Assembly (NCBI RefSeq): GCF_900497805.2
Contig: NW_020954585.1
Span: 40,927,527 to 40,991,526 of the forward strand
DNA length: 64,000 nt
Source: Vombatus ursinus
Taxonomy: Eukaryota > Chordata > Mammalia > Diprotodontia > Vombatidae
Direction: 5' to 3'
A program made the translations under genes and the position numbers. How positions within the stretch are numbered: the first letter of the stretch is position 1; each line of letters starts with the position of its first letter. The notes beneath the pieces are model-generated. The model did not search any database. It saw only the letters and a program-made list of their open reading frames with translations, and was not told where the DNA came from. Below, one piece after another: positions 43,881-54,645 of the stretch.

Positions 43881-44018
43881 ACAAGTTTAGGTGTTGCACA
43901 TTTAAGTGGTTTCTTAACTTTGGATCATTAGAGAGATCTTTCCAAAGTTACAATACACCGTGCAGAATGAGGGCTTCACAGCTGTTGTTGTGTTTTGTTT
44001 TGTTTTTTAACTTGTTTT

Positions 44019-44215
44019 TACAGGTAGGTCCCATTTAGTGAGAATAATGATTCCCCTTAAGTGATTAGGTGTATTTGAATTGGTACTCTTCAATAGCTGT
44101 AATTATGTAAAATATGGCAATTGGGTCCAGCTCATTGGAAATATGCAGTGTAAATTGAAATAATGTGACCACTTCAGGGGATTCATTATTTGCACTCATA
44201 GAGACCTATGTTGTA
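44019..44215 (+). mobile_element. Tigger-like MITE, copy 1
   Basis: Body 44021-44213 (193 bp) with TA on each side and imperfect inverted ends CAGGTAGGTCCCATTTAGTG / CAACATAGGTCTCTATGAGT. Same family as 49775-49968, opposite orientation. Confidence 0.82.
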
Positions 44216-44944
44216 TACTCTTGTTAGCAGGGCTTTAAAAATTAATTTTAATTCTTGGGGGAAAAAAACATTTCCTAGCCTACCTCCTGAAAAAAAATGT
44301 TTATTTAAAAGGTTCCTATAAACCTATGAACTGAGTAGACTATGCTATGGGAAGAAAGGAAGACCATCTCTTTCAATGGTTTTGGAATTGTAGTGGGTTT
44401 TCAAACAAAACAATTCTAGTTTTGTGTGTCCATTACCCAGGTATGGCAGAAGAAGCAGTGAATTTTCTAGTACAAGCAGTACCCTAGCCTAGAAATATAT
44501 TGAAGTTAAGAGAGAAAATTCATTCTTTGTGAATGTCCTCACTCTCCTTTTATTTTTTCCCCTGATTTTTATTGATCATTTTTGTTTAAGCTTAGCCTGC
44601 ACTAAAACTTTTGGGATACCATTTATGTCATACCTTCTCCCTCCACCAAGTAATCCATCCTTTGCAAAAATGAAAAATAAAGAAAAAAAATCAATATATC
44701 TACCGTATTTGACAATATATGCAGAATTTCACACCCAGTATTTCCTACTTCTGCAAAGAAGGAATGGAGATGTATTTTCTTAACTCTTCTCCAGATGTTA
44801 ACGCTTTAGAAAACAGTGCCAAAGAATGGTCCATAGGATCCTAGAGAGCTGGTAGGCATTTATATATCTCGGAGATAATTGATTTGTGGGATGGATTAGA
44901 ACTATTTTTGTTTGTTTGTTCTGATAACTCTTAAACAGGACAAG
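44216..44944. other. No recognised feature
   Basis: Nothing supportable. Confidence 0.4.
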
Positions 44945-45665
44945 GAAAAGCAAAGTATAGTACAAGAGAAGGAACATTACCCTAGACTCAGAAAACCTGG
45001 GTTAAAATTCCACCTCTGATATTTTCTACCTGTGTGACCTTGGACAGTCTTACTTGAGCTCACTGAGCCTCACTTTCCTCCTCTATATTGTTGTTTGTCC
45101 TTTGTTCTTGAAGAGGACCAATGACATTATGATATCTTGACTTGTTCATGAATTAGATTTAAGTGAGGCACAGCTGCACAAAGTTGTCAGTCTCACTCTC
45201 TCTTCCAGAGTCATCCAAGTCCAGTGGCAACACAAAAGTCAAGAGGACTGATGATGGCCCAGGATACAGTGGATGACCTTGGTGTCTTTGATGCCTGACC
45301 AAGAGCTCCATAACTACTGGCCTTCATGGCTGTTGGAACAAATTGTTCTCATCTGCCCATTCCACTGAGGGGAAGTCTTCACATACCTGGGGTAGACATC
45401 CCCCTAACTCACCTGGGAGTCATTGGTTACCCCTCCATCTACCAAGAAGGTTTACAGGGTGTGGCTGCTTCTTGGAGCCACAGGTGAGAGTTGAGTACCA
45501 GGTAGACACCAAAGGTGAATGAGCAGCCCTATAAAGGGCTTGGCAGAACCTCACACCAGAGGTGTGAATCCTTCTTGAACACCCCATATGCCTTTTCTAT
45601 TAAGTGAGGATGTTGGGCTGGGTAGCCTCTGAAGTTCCTTCCAGGTCTAAGTCAATGATCCAGTC
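44945..45665 (+). mobile_element. MIR-like SINE split by repeat A
   Basis: Left part 44,945-45,087 ('gactcagaaaacctgggtta', 'tgagcctcactttcctcctc'). Right part 45,603-45,665 ('gggtagcctctgaagttcct'). Confidence 0.78.
45088..45602 (+). mobile_element. Repeat A (~0.5 kb, family unknown), copy 1
   Basis: Begins 'ttgttgtttgtcctttgttc' and ends 'ccccatatgcc'. Aligns throughout to 48172-48735, including 'gttggaacaaattgttctca' and 'cttggagccacaggtgagag'. No coding capacity and no clear terminal repeats. Confidence 0.8.
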
Positions 45666-46320
45666 AGGAGACGCAGAGAAAAAAAAATGATGCCTAAATC
45701 TTCAAGAGTGAAAAAGATTTAAGGGCTAACAGAGTGGAAGGAACTTTGTATGAAAATATGTTTCAAATTTGAGCTGGAAAGTATTGGGAACAAGAAGTCT
45801 TTCTCTTGTTTGTCGTTTGTTGTGAATCCAATGTACTAGCAAAGGATTTGAACTGTTCAGCTCTGCTAATGCATCCATAAAAAGTCCTCTCAGAGGAGGG
45901 GAATGTTACAGTTTTTTCAAAAAATTTTTATAACACTCATCATAAATGAATTCTCCCTGACATCTAACTAGGGAAATATCTCAATCTGCATAGACAAGAT
46001 CATACTCCTCAAAGAAGTCATCTTAGGTTCTATATTCCATTAATAGAAAGGATTTCATGAAGGCTCAGGAGTGATTTGCAAACTAATGTTGTTTTGAATG
46101 TTTCTAATATACAACACTGTTGTTGGGTTTATCTATTGAATTAGTCCCTCTCGGCATACATTACACTGGGAGTAATCTTGGGGAATGGGAGTGAAATTGA
46201 ACCTTGCTTCATGCTTTGATTACGTGTATTATTATTACTTTTCCCTCTGAAAGACTTAAAAAAAAACAATTAAATTATTCTTGGGAATAGGATGAGAACA
46301 AATATTATTCTGCTGTGCAG
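45666..46320. other. Repeat-poor island
   Basis: No repeat I can name; contains the acceptor side of the candidate exon at 46,321. Confidence 0.4.
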
Positions 46321-46380
46321 ATATACAAGAGGAAAGTTAGCACAAATGTTTCCAAGGAACAGAAGACAATGAAGCTCGTG
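46321..46380 (+). other. Candidate exon A (unknown gene)
   Basis: 60 nt between a TTCTGCTGTGCAG acceptor and a strong GTAAGTAT donor. One frame is open: IYKRKVSTNVSKEQKTMKLV; the other two contain stops. Phase 0 to phase 0. It lies outside any repeat I recognise. No homologue is recognised, so it may be a chance splice-like segment. Confidence 0.25.
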
Positions 46381-47317
46381 GTAAGTATGTCTTGTCAGAA
46401 GTCTATAGATTACATGTCTTACATTAACACCCAATGCAACATATTTCAGTTGAAGGGATATTGGAAGTAGAATTATACTTGGAATACACCAGGCATAAAA
46501 CATTAGCAAATAATCCAAAGGTTACTAAAGCAGCCGCGTTGTGGTTTGGTGTTCCCGCCCCCTCTCCTGTTGTTGCCAACAGATTTTGTGGCATTGAGAT
46601 ACTCTTGGGCTAAGTGATAAAGGTGATGAATGTCTGTTTTGAATTAGCTCCTGTTATGGTGAAGTACTAGTTGATCTGAGCTCTTTCACTTGTGACAATT
46701 CTTATGTATTTCATCCTTTTCTATAAAAATGAGCAATATCTGAGCAATATCTGCTTGAAATGCTATTGCTGACAAGAAGACTCCTCTCTGGAGATAAAAG
46801 ATGGATGTGAATCATTGAGCTGACATTCGGGAGTGCCAGCAGAAGATTGTACTGGACAGGCCCCAATTACTCAGCCGTAAATTTGATTTTGGTCCCCTTC
46901 CCCAGTACCCCACCCTATCAAGATTCCACCCAGTGGTGAATTTCTTTGGCATACAAAAGGAGAAAAAAAAAAAGGAAACCTAATAGATATCAAGGTTTTG
47001 CTGAATATTTCTTATAAAGATAGGTTTGGGCATTCTATCTGTAAAACACTTTTTTCTTTCTCTTTTCTTTTTTTTTCCCAATGACATTTTATTTTATTTT
47101 TTGTCTGGAATCTAAAATTTATTTTTTCAAATTATACATAAAACAATTTTTAAATTTTGTGAGCACTTATTTTCTATGCATAACTCTTTAAGACAATTAT
47201 ATTATTACATAAGCATTATAGCTCTCTCTTTATATATATATACATATTACACATATATGTGTAAACTTAATTCCATGCAAGCCTATAACCCTCTACGAAG
47301 AGCAGAGATCATAGCAT
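46381..47317. other. No recognised gene; possible old LINE T-rich end
   Basis: 46.6-46.95 kb is repeat-poor. About 47,050-47,160 is a T-rich stretch that could be an antisense LINE tail but has no anchor motif. Confidence 0.35.
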
Positions 47318-47510
47318 CAGCAAATCACAGATTTAGAATTGGAAAGAATCTTAGAATTCCTCTTGTTCAACCCCCTCACATTAGAGACAGGGATGCTGAG
47401 ACAAAGAATGATGAAATGATTTGGTCTAGGTCCCACAGGTAATAAAAAGCAGGAGCTGGGATTTAATCAGTGACTCCCTGACTTCAGGTGCAATGCTCTT
47501 TCCACTAGTA
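47318..47510 (-). mobile_element. MIR-like SINE
   Basis: 'cacagatttagaattggaaa', 'cagggatgctgagacaaaga', 'gcaatgctctttccactagt'. Confidence 0.8.
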
Positions 47511-47959
47511 TTTTAACCTGCACTTTGCATCTCCTCTAGCACCAAGCACAGTAGGTGTGGCATCTGAGTTTGTTGTAGGGCACAATAAGCCATCAATTTC
47601 TTCCCTACTTCAAGGAGGTGTGATTTCATCAGTGTGGGTCTTTCTTTCATATAGATCACAGTCTCTCTCCGACTTGGTAGGCAGTCTTCAGGAATTGCTT
47701 TGGCTGAAAAATTCATCTCCCTGCAATTAATCAGATGATAAGCATCTCTAAACTTGGTAGGCTGGTCCTTGAATGACAGAAATATAGCCTATTGCCAAGC
47801 TCATACTCCAAGCCTTTGGGGCTTTGGCTTGGCAAATTATTCCCAAGTATAATTTAATTTGGTAGGACCTATGAGAGTTTGTAGTCCACTGGTCTAACCT
47901 TTGAGAATACAGGATCACTTTCTTGCCAAGATGGGTCAGCTGAGGTAGGTAGGTAGATA
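47511..47959. other. No recognised feature
   Basis: Nothing supportable apart from a short GGTA repeat at 47,945-47,970. Confidence 0.4.
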
Positions 47960-48800
47960 GGTAGGTAGGTGGCACAGAGTATGAAGCCATGGGCCTGGAG
48001 TCAGAAAGACCTGAGTTCAAATCTGGCATCAGAGGTTACTAGCTGTGTGACCCTGGGTAAGTTGCTTAACTTCTCTTTGACTCAGTTTCCTCATCTATAA
48101 AATGGGGATAATAATAGCACTTAATTTCCAGGATTATTATGAGGATCAAATGATTTAATAGTTCTAATAGCTGTTGTTCCTCCTTCATTTTCGAATGGGA
48201 CAAATGACATTATGGGGTGAATTGATATCATGCTTGTAAATTGGATTTAAGTGAGTCAGTGTCGCTCGTCAGCCTTACTCACTTCCAGATTTATCCAAGT
48301 CCAGTTGTAAGACAAAAGTCAAGACAACTGGTGATGGCTCAGGATGCATTGGGTGACCTTGGCATCTTTGACGTTTGACAAGCTCTAAGTGCTCCACAAC
48401 CCCTGCTTCAGCCGCCTTCATGGCCATTGGAACAAATTGTTCTCATCTGCCCATTCCTCTGGGTCAGGGGTAGGGGAGGGGAAGTCTTCACATGGTTAGA
48501 GTAGACACTCCCTTAACTCACTGATGGGTTTGAAACCTGTTGATTGCCCTCAACCTGGTTTAACCCATCTGCCTAGACAGTTTTAATAGGGGTAACCACT
48601 GTGTATGCTGCAGTTTCTTGGAGCCACAGGTGAGAGTTGAGTGCCAGGTGGACACCAAAAGTGGATGAGAAGCCCTGAAAAGGGCTCAGCAAGCCCTCAC
48701 ACCAGAGGTGCTAGTCCCCTCTGAGTCCCCCATATGCCCCCTGGCACATGGTAGTCATTTAGCAAATCCTTCTTTCCTTCCTTCATAAGAGTGAGTAGGC
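47960..48800 (+). mobile_element. CORE-SINE (THER1-like) split by repeat A
   Basis: Left part to 48,171 ('gggcctggagtcagaaagac', 'tttcctcatctataaaatgg', 'ggattattatgaggatcaaa'). Right part from 48,736 ('cctggcacatggtagtcatt', 'ccttctttccttcc'). Confidence 0.85.
48172..48735 (+). mobile_element. Repeat A, copy 2
   Basis: Begins 'tgttgttcctccttcatttt' and ends 'ccccatatgcc'. Colinear with 45088-45602 but longer by an inserted segment around 48,520-48,580. Confidence 0.8.
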
Positions 48801-48884
48801 CTCTTTCATTTCTTCATTGAAATCATATTTTCCAATACAATTTCCTCCATCTTTTCCTGTGTCCACCTTTATATTGTAGGCACT

Positions 48885-49105
48885 TTGTATCAAGCCAGTG
48901 AATATAATGCAAAGAGCATTGATTCTGGATTCAAAAGATCAGAGTTCAAAGCCCACCTCTGATGTCTACTCCCTTGGTATTCTTAGGCAAGTTATTTAAT
49001 CTCTCTCCAGTCAAGAGTTCTAACACACCAAGTCCTAATAAAACTTTCCTGGGCCTCAATTTCCCTATCTATAAAATAAGGAAGTCAGAGTTGATGAGGA
49101 TTTCA
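48885..49105 (+). mobile_element. MIR-like SINE
   Basis: 'gagcattgattctggattca', 'cagagttcaaagcccacctc', 'caatttccctatctataaaa'. Confidence 0.75.
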
Positions 49106-49130
49106 TAACCTGTTGTTTGTTTGTTTGTTT
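49106..49130. repeat. (GTTT)n
   Basis: Five to six GTTT units. Confidence 0.9.
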
Positions 49131-49350
49131 GTTTGTTGTGGACCCCTGTGGCAGTCTGGAGAAGACTATAGATCAGAATAACCTTTTTTTTTGCCAACAT
49201 TCATATTTGAAGATGTTAAATTTCAGTTAGACACAGGTGAAAATAAAGATGATTTTTTTTTCCATCGAAGTTTGTGGATCCCTTGAAATCTATCTATAGA
49301 TAGATCCCTTAAGGGTACATGGACCCCAGGTCCATGGTCTCAAGGACTAG
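49131..49350. mobile_element. hAT-type transposon, internally shortened
   Basis: 'tggacccctgtggcagtctg' (left end block), 'ttaaatttcagttagacaca', 'gtacatggaccccaggtcca' (right end block). Same family as 50205-50350. Confidence 0.6.
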
Positions 49351-49434
49351 ATGAACAGGAAGGATTAGTAAATAGGGAGAGAGGAAACTTTGCAGGTACT
49401 AAGAGAACATGTAAGAGAGATGGATTCACTTATG

Positions 49435-50020
49435 TCACAAGGTCTATCTCCCATCATCACACCTTTGCACTGGTGTTCTCCATGCCTCAAATTCTCTCCC
49501 CAACCCCTTCACCTCCACCCCTTAAAGTCCCTGGCTTCCTTTAGCTCAAAAGTTGCCTTCTGCATAAGGCCCTTCCCAGTCCCCTTAGCAGCTAGTGCCT
49601 TCTCCTTTAGAGTACTTTGTATCATGTGTCTTATATATAATTATTTATGTGTATGTTGCCCCCTCAATGGAATTTAAACACTTTGAAAACAGAGATTGTT
49701 TCTCTCTCCCCAATCCCTCTCCCTTTTTTTTTTCATTCCCAGGACTCAGCACAGTGCCTTATAAGTATTTAGTACAGCTAGGTCCCAATTAGTGAAAATA
49801 TTGAACACCTCTCCCCAAATGATCACATTATTCAAATTTGTACTTCATATTTCCATTGGGCTGGGCTCAATTACCATATTTTACAAAATCATAACTTTAA
49901 ATAGTGTGAATTTGAATACACGTGAACACTTCAGGGAGTTCATTATCCATACAAATTGGATCTAGCTGTAAATATTTAATAAATACTTGTAGATTGCTTG
50001 ATTGATTTCTTGAACTCCTT
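49435..50020 (+). mobile_element. L2 3' end, split by a Tigger-like MITE
   Basis: 'ctccatgcctcaaattctct', 'ctttagctcaaaagttgcct', 'ctcagcacagtgccttataa' to 49,774, resuming with 'aatatttaataaatacttgt' after the MITE. Confidence 0.82.
49773..49970 (-). mobile_element. Tigger-like MITE, copy 2
   Basis: Body 49775-49968 (194 bp), TA on each side. Ends CAGCTAGGTCCCAATTAGTG / CAGCTAGATCCAATTTGTAT are inverted. 'accatattttacaaaatcat' matches copy 1 on the opposite strand. Confidence 0.87.
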
Positions 50021-50204
50021 TATTAACTTCTCTGTTGAGTACCTCTGAGCCATTTTAATTAGTTGCAACTCTATTATTTCTCATCTCATTTATAGTGAGA
50101 ATAACAACAAGACATGTTTCAGTTCCTTCAATAGTGTATCAAGTCACTTGACAAAAATCATGTATTAACAGCTCTATAAATTAAGTTCAAGTTTACCGAG
50201 AGTC
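50021..50204. other. No recognised feature
   Basis: Nothing supportable. Confidence 0.4.
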
Positions 50205-50350
50205 TGGAGGTTCCTAAACAAGTTTTTGTGTCTTAGACACCTTTGATAATCCAGTAAAATCAATAGACCCCTTTATGGAATAATGTATTTGATGCCTAAA
50301 AATATATAGAATTGCAAAGGAAATCCATTATATTGTGATGAACTTCTCTG
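50205..50350. mobile_element. hAT-type transposon, left end
   Basis: 'ttcctaaacaagtttttgtg', 'gacccctttatggaataatg', 'attgcaaaggaaatccatta'. Confidence 0.6.
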
Positions 50351-50429
50351 TACTTAGCTAGGCTGATCCTGGGATAAGACACAGTCCACCACACAGTCAT
50401 TATTTGAAGTTTTTCTGCACTTATAGAAC

Positions 50430-50618
50430 TTGCCAGATCATAGAATCACAAATTGGATGAAACCTCAAAGAACATCTAGACCAACTTCCTCATTTGATAT
50501 ATGAAGAAAATGAAGCCGAGGGATATTAAGTGATTTGTTCAATATCACACAAATATAAGGTAGATTTTGAACCCAAATACTTTGATTTCAGGTCCAGTGG
50601 TCTTTCCATTATATACAA
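50430..50618 (-). mobile_element. MIR-like SINE
   Basis: 'cacaaattggatgaaacctc', 'agaaaatgaagccgagggat', 'gtccagtggtctttccatta'. Confidence 0.78.
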
Positions 50619-50698
50619 GTAAAGTTTTTGAAAATATGGAGTCATATTTACATTGTAATGAAGTTCATAATAGTGGACAAAACTTTGGTAGACAAAAG

Positions 50699-50728
<30 letters not shown>
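50699..50728. repeat. (AT)n
   Basis: About 15 AT units. Confidence 0.97.
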
Positions 50729-50732
<4 letters not shown>

Positions 50733-50754
50733 GTGTTGTCATCATCATTGCTCA

Positions 50755-50950
50755 TGGGATCATAGATTTAGAGCTAAAATGGGCCTTCTTGGAGTTTATC
50801 AAGCCCAATCTCTTCATTTTATAGGTGAGACAACTGAAGCACAGAGAAGTTGAGTGACTTGTAAGAGCTCACATAGCTACTGAGTGTAAAAAGCAGAATT
50901 TGGACTCACGTCTTCCTGACTCCAGCTCAGCTTTGAGCCACCTAGCTGTT
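50755..50950 (-). mobile_element. MIR-like SINE
   Basis: 'catagatttagagctaaaat', 'gtgagacaactgaagcacag', 'ctcacgtcttcctgactcca'. Confidence 0.82.
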
Positions 50951-50984
50951 ATTACAATGACAATTTCCCCTATTTAACCTAGAT

Positions 50985-51160
50985 AAGAGTCAGAATGGTA
51001 TAATAGAGAACCATCTTCAGAGTAAAGAAGACCCGAGTTCAAGCCCTATCTCTAATATATAATCACTGTGTGTCCCTGGGTAAATCACTTAACCACTCAG
51101 TGTTCCAGGTAACTCTTTAAGACTTTAAGTTCAGAAGACTGGAAGGAGTTTCCATACACT
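50985..51160 (+). mobile_element. MIR-like SINE
   Basis: 'cagaatggtataatagagaa', 'gagttcaagccctatctcta', 'gggtaaatcacttaaccact'. Confidence 0.75.
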
Positions 51161-51576
51161 AATGAAATCAGAGACCTAGTCCAACATCTACTGCCTTTGG
51201 TAATGGATCCCGCAGCAATATGTGAGGCTATATCCTGTACTACAGGGTACTAAGTTACTCAGAACTAGGAAAAAGGACAATGTGCCAAATTCTCAGCTTC
51301 CCAGTTCTTGCTTTTTTTGTGAAATGGAAGCAGTAATACCCTGATGATTGTGTGTTTTAATGTATAAATAAATCAGCAAAATATAAGTTGCAATCTTACA
51401 ATGCCATCCTCTTTTGTCATTTTGAGACTTAAAAGGCATCTATAAGCATATGTTCCCCTGGATCTATCTCTATGGATTCTCCTTCATAAACACATTTTAG
51501 GGGGGGAAAACAGCTATTTCTCAGCCTAAATTTTTGTATTACTTATCTTTTTTTTTCCAAGATTAAGAAAATCCAT
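51161..51576. other. No recognised feature
   Basis: Nothing supportable. Confidence 0.4.
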
Positions 51577-51713
51577 GAAAGGAAGGAAGGAAGGAAGGAA
51601 GGAAGGAAGAAAGGAAAGAAGGAAGAAAGGAAAGAAGGAAGGAAGGAAAGAAGGAAGGAAGGAAGGAAGGAGGAAGGAAGGAAGGAAGGAAGAAGGAAGG
51701 AGGGAGGAAGGAT
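51577..51713. repeat. (GGAA)n microsatellite
   Basis: About 137 bp of GGAA/GAAA repeats; frames across it are artefacts. Confidence 0.97.
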
Positions 51714-51719
51714 GGATTT

Positions 51720-51890
51720 AAGGGCCAAATAAAATGCCAGACACTGTGCTAAGTGCTTTACAAATATTATCTCATTTGATCTTCACATCAACCTGGGAGG
51801 TAGGTGCTGTTATTAAGTAGAACTGGGATCGGAAGCCAGATTAATCAATTCAAAGACCAGTACTCTTTCTATTTTACCAGGCTGTCTATC
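51720..51890 (-). mobile_element. CORE-SINE fragment
   Basis: 'gccagacactgtgctaagtg', 'catcaacctgggaggtaggt', 'ccagtactctttctatttta'. Confidence 0.78.
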
Positions 51891-52280
51891 AAATGCCAAG
51901 GACAGGAATCTTATTTTTATTTTTATTTTTACTTAATATTTGTTTGTGACACTGGGGACTAGGTTCAGAAAGAAGATTCCCTAGATCACAGGTGATTTTT
52001 AATGTAACATCTTGTATAGGAATTGTTGACTCTTCTTTTCCTGCCGTCTTTTGGTACTTGGGTTATTATCCTTGCAATTAATATTAATCACAACATTATG
52101 ACATTTTAAATGCCTGTTTCAGTTTGTGGCTTGTATTAAAATGAAAATTACAAAGCTGTACATATTAGAGCAATGACATTTTTTTAAAAAAATGAAGTAT
52201 TTCTCTGTCTCAGAGAGCCAGATTTCATAATGCTACTGCAAAAATAAATACATAAATAAGGCCTCTTCATTTTCTCCTAG
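51891..52280. other. Repeat-poor island
   Basis: No named repeat. Ends in a pyrimidine-rich acceptor-like tract (GCCTCTTCATTTTCTCCTAG). Confidence 0.4.
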
Positions 52281-52354
52281 GATATCAGGCTAGAAGCAGG
52301 AAGCCACACTTTGATATGGACAGAAATATTAAGACACCTAAATGATCTCTTCAG
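52281..52354 (+). other. Candidate exon B (unknown gene)
   Basis: 74 nt between a good acceptor (TTCATTTTCTCCTAG) and a GTATGTAT donor. Only one frame is open, starting in phase 0: DIRLEAGSHTLIWTEILRHL, then NDLF, leaving two bases. Its start phase matches exon A's end phase. No family recognised. Confidence 0.3.
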
Positions 52355-52571
52355 GTATGTATATATGGGAAGGAGGGGGTGCTTCTTTATGAATCCAGAA
52401 TAAAAAAAATAGGAATGGTTAGCAATATTTCCATTTGAATAGCAAGTGGCTTATTTTAGCTAGAGAATCAGGGTAGAGTTGGTGAAGAAGGCAGATACTC
52501 CTCCCAGTTACTGATTCTCAGCAAGACTCTTAAAATTCCTGGACATCAAGAATGTCCTCAAACAAATAGTC

Positions 52572-52760
52572 TTAGAGAATATGAGAGCTGGAAGGTACAT
52601 TAGCTATAAGAGCTCATTTTATACAAACCCCACATTTCATAGGTGAAAACACTGGTGACCAGACAAATGAAGTGATTTGCCCAAGGTCACCCTGTCAGTA
52701 AGTATCAGAGATAGAAATAGAATCCTTGTACTCTGCATCTTCTACTCCATGCAACATATT
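52572..52760 (-). mobile_element. MIR-like SINE
   Basis: 'gaatatgagagctggaaggt', 'gtgatttgcccaaggtcacc', 'tctactccatgcaacatatt'. Confidence 0.75.
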
Positions 52761-52775
52761 TTCTGCCACATCATG

Positions 52776-53036
52776 TTGTTGTTGTTCAGTTGTTTTCAAC
52801 CGTCTGACTATTCATGACCCTATTTAGGGTTTTTTGGCAAAGATACTGAAGTGGTTTTCCATTTCCTTCTCCAGGTCATTTTATAGATGAGGAAACTGAA
52901 GCAAACAGGGTTAAGTACCTTGCCCAGGGTCACACAGCTAGGAAGTGTCTGAGGCCAGATTTGAACTCAGGAAGATGGGTCCTCCTGACTCCAGGCCTGG
53001 GGCTCTGTGCACTATGGTGCCACCTAGCTGTCCCGG
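52776..53036 (-). mobile_element. MAR1-like SINE, full length
   Basis: 'gttgttcagttgttttcaac', 'tttccatttccttctccagg', 'gaagatgggtcctcctgact', 'gtgccacctagctgtccc'. Confidence 0.92.
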
Positions 53037-53161
53037 CATCTGTTTTCTTTTGTATGAATTCGAAGACAGAAGAGCTTGGCCAGTGGAATTAGATCAGAAG
53101 GAAAACTAAGAGAATGTAAAATAAACAATTATTTTACTTTTTTTTTTTCTTTTTTAAACAG

Positions 53162-53246
53162 CTCTGAGACTTCATTGATGTGGGGAGTATCTTGGGCGGA
53201 GCTTCTTCTGCATCAGCTGACCAGCCCAGTGTACAGTGATGGAGAG
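53162..53246 (+). other. Candidate exon C (unknown gene)
   Basis: Preceded by a long pyrimidine tract and TTTTTTAAACAG. Joined to exon B, the two leftover bases complete a codon and the frame stays open: SSETSLMWGVSWAELLLHQL, then TSPVYSDGE. The donor (GAG|GTGCTT) is weak. Without splicing there the frame ends at a TGA at 53,268-53,270. The downstream edge touches a MIR. Confidence 0.3.
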
Positions 53247-53270
53247 GTGCTTGGAAGCACTGGAAAGTGA

Positions 53271-53500
53271 AGCCACTTGTCCAGGGTTACTCAGCTATGG
53301 TGTCGCAGAATTGCTGTGTTAGATTCGAAAGGGATCCTATGCTCTCATGAACCCATTCATTTTACAGATAAGGAAACCGAGGCTGAGAGATTCAGTGACT
53401 TGCATGTGAACATGTGGCTAGTAAGTGTCAGGGCCAGGATTTGAACACAGAACTTTTAAACTCCAAGTCCAGCACTTTACCTACTATGCCACACTGTCAA
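53271..53500 (-). mobile_element. MIR-like SINE
   Basis: 'gccacttgtccagggttact', 'gataaggaaaccgaggctga', 'ggatttgaacacagaacttt'. There may be two overlapping copies. Confidence 0.75.
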
Positions 53501-53561
53501 GGGTAAGGTTTCCTGCCCGCCTGGCTAGCTGTCTGTGCAATGCTGCTTATTAGACAATAGA

Positions 53562-53662
53562 TAGGGAGTCCCAAAAAGTCTTAGTTCAGTTTTTAAGCAC
53601 TTAAAGCTTATTAAAGCTATTAAAGCTTAATAATGGCACTAAGACTTTTGGGACACCCTGTA
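53562..53662. mobile_element. mariner MITE with TA target sites
   Basis: Body 53564-53660 (97 bp). Inverted ends GGGAGTCCCAAAAAGTCTTA / CAGGGTGTCCCAAAAGTCTT, flanked by TA. The whole element is nearly a palindrome through 'attaaagct'. Confidence 0.9.
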
Positions 53663-53694
53663 TCAGCAAGGGGTTGGGAGGGAGAGAGAAGACT

Positions 53695-53830
53695 GATCTC
53701 TAAGAATTAATATAATACTTTGCACCTTTAAAATACAGAGATCACAAAGCATCTTGAAAGTATAGTTTTTTTCTGTTCCATAAATGGAGAAACAAGGGTT
53801 TAGAAGAGGAAATTGACCTTCCCCCACCCC
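53695..53830 (-). mobile_element. Old CORE-SINE fragment
   Basis: 'aatactttgcacctttaaaa', 'cacaaagcatcttgaaagta', 'aaatggagaaacaagggttt'. Confidence 0.45.
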
Positions 53831-53884
53831 ACTTCTACTCCAATCAATAGATCACATTAAAAGATAAAAAAATTACATATGACC

Positions 53885-54265
53885 CCCTCAACCTCTAACC
53901 ACAGCTCCAGTCCCATTTTTCTAGCTGTCAGATGGATGTCTTCATCTAGCTGTTTTGCTGGTGATTTCAAACCTTAGCATGTCCCAAACTGACTCTTCTC
54001 CTTCCTCAAACCTGACCCTCTTCCTTTGCCTGGTGTCTCTATTTCAATCAGTTGACAAAGCATCAAAAAAAAAAAAACACCTGGAAAGACTTATATGAAC
54101 TTCAGACCCAATGCTCTATCCATTGAGCCACCTAGCTTCTTTTTGTAACCCCACTCAATTTTTAACTCCTTGAGAGCAGGGTTGTCTATCCTTGCATTCC
54201 ACCCACACCTCCTTAATGCCTGGGACAGAGTTTTACATGTAGGAAGTCCTCAGTGTTTGTTGAAA
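53885..54265 (+). mobile_element. L2 fragments with SINE scrap between
   Basis: 'gcatgtcccaaactgactct' region, then a short antisense SINE head ('caatgctctatccattgagc', about 54,105-54,140), then L2 tail 'taactccttgagagcagggt'. Confidence 0.65.
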
Positions 54266-54494
54266 TGAAATTTAGGTCTTTTGCTTCACAGGCATCCAGC
54301 TGTAGTTGTGAGTTATCCAGTGTGGTTCAGGAGCCTAGCTTGGGGCTAGGCTAATCTGCACAGGACTCCCATATTAGAACCTGGATCACATAGCCAGTAC
54401 CTGCAACCCCAAGTTAACATGAGAAAGTTCCTTCCAGGGAAATATGGGACTAAAAGTTGAAATATAGGGAGACCAGCACTAGCTCCATTGCTGA
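54266..54494. other. No recognised feature
   Basis: Nothing supportable. Confidence 0.4.
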
Positions 54495-54645
54495 CACATG
54501 GTATTAGATACTTTCTGTCATCTCCCAGGGCCTAAGTTTCCCCATCTATAAGCCAGGGATGATGATAATGTCCCTTTCTTGACCTCACAGAGATGTCACT
54601 GAGATAAATGGGCATATGTGAGAAGCTTTGAATTGTCACTCCCTA
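54495..54645 (+). mobile_element. MIR-like SINE fragment
   Basis: 'gggcctaagtttccccatct', 'ataagccagggatgatgata'. Confidence 0.6.

Noticed and set aside
44698-44740. 'accgtatttgacaatatatg' as a possible end of the 60.2-kb TIR element
   Set aside because: Similarity is limited to about 9 bases with no partner end nearby.
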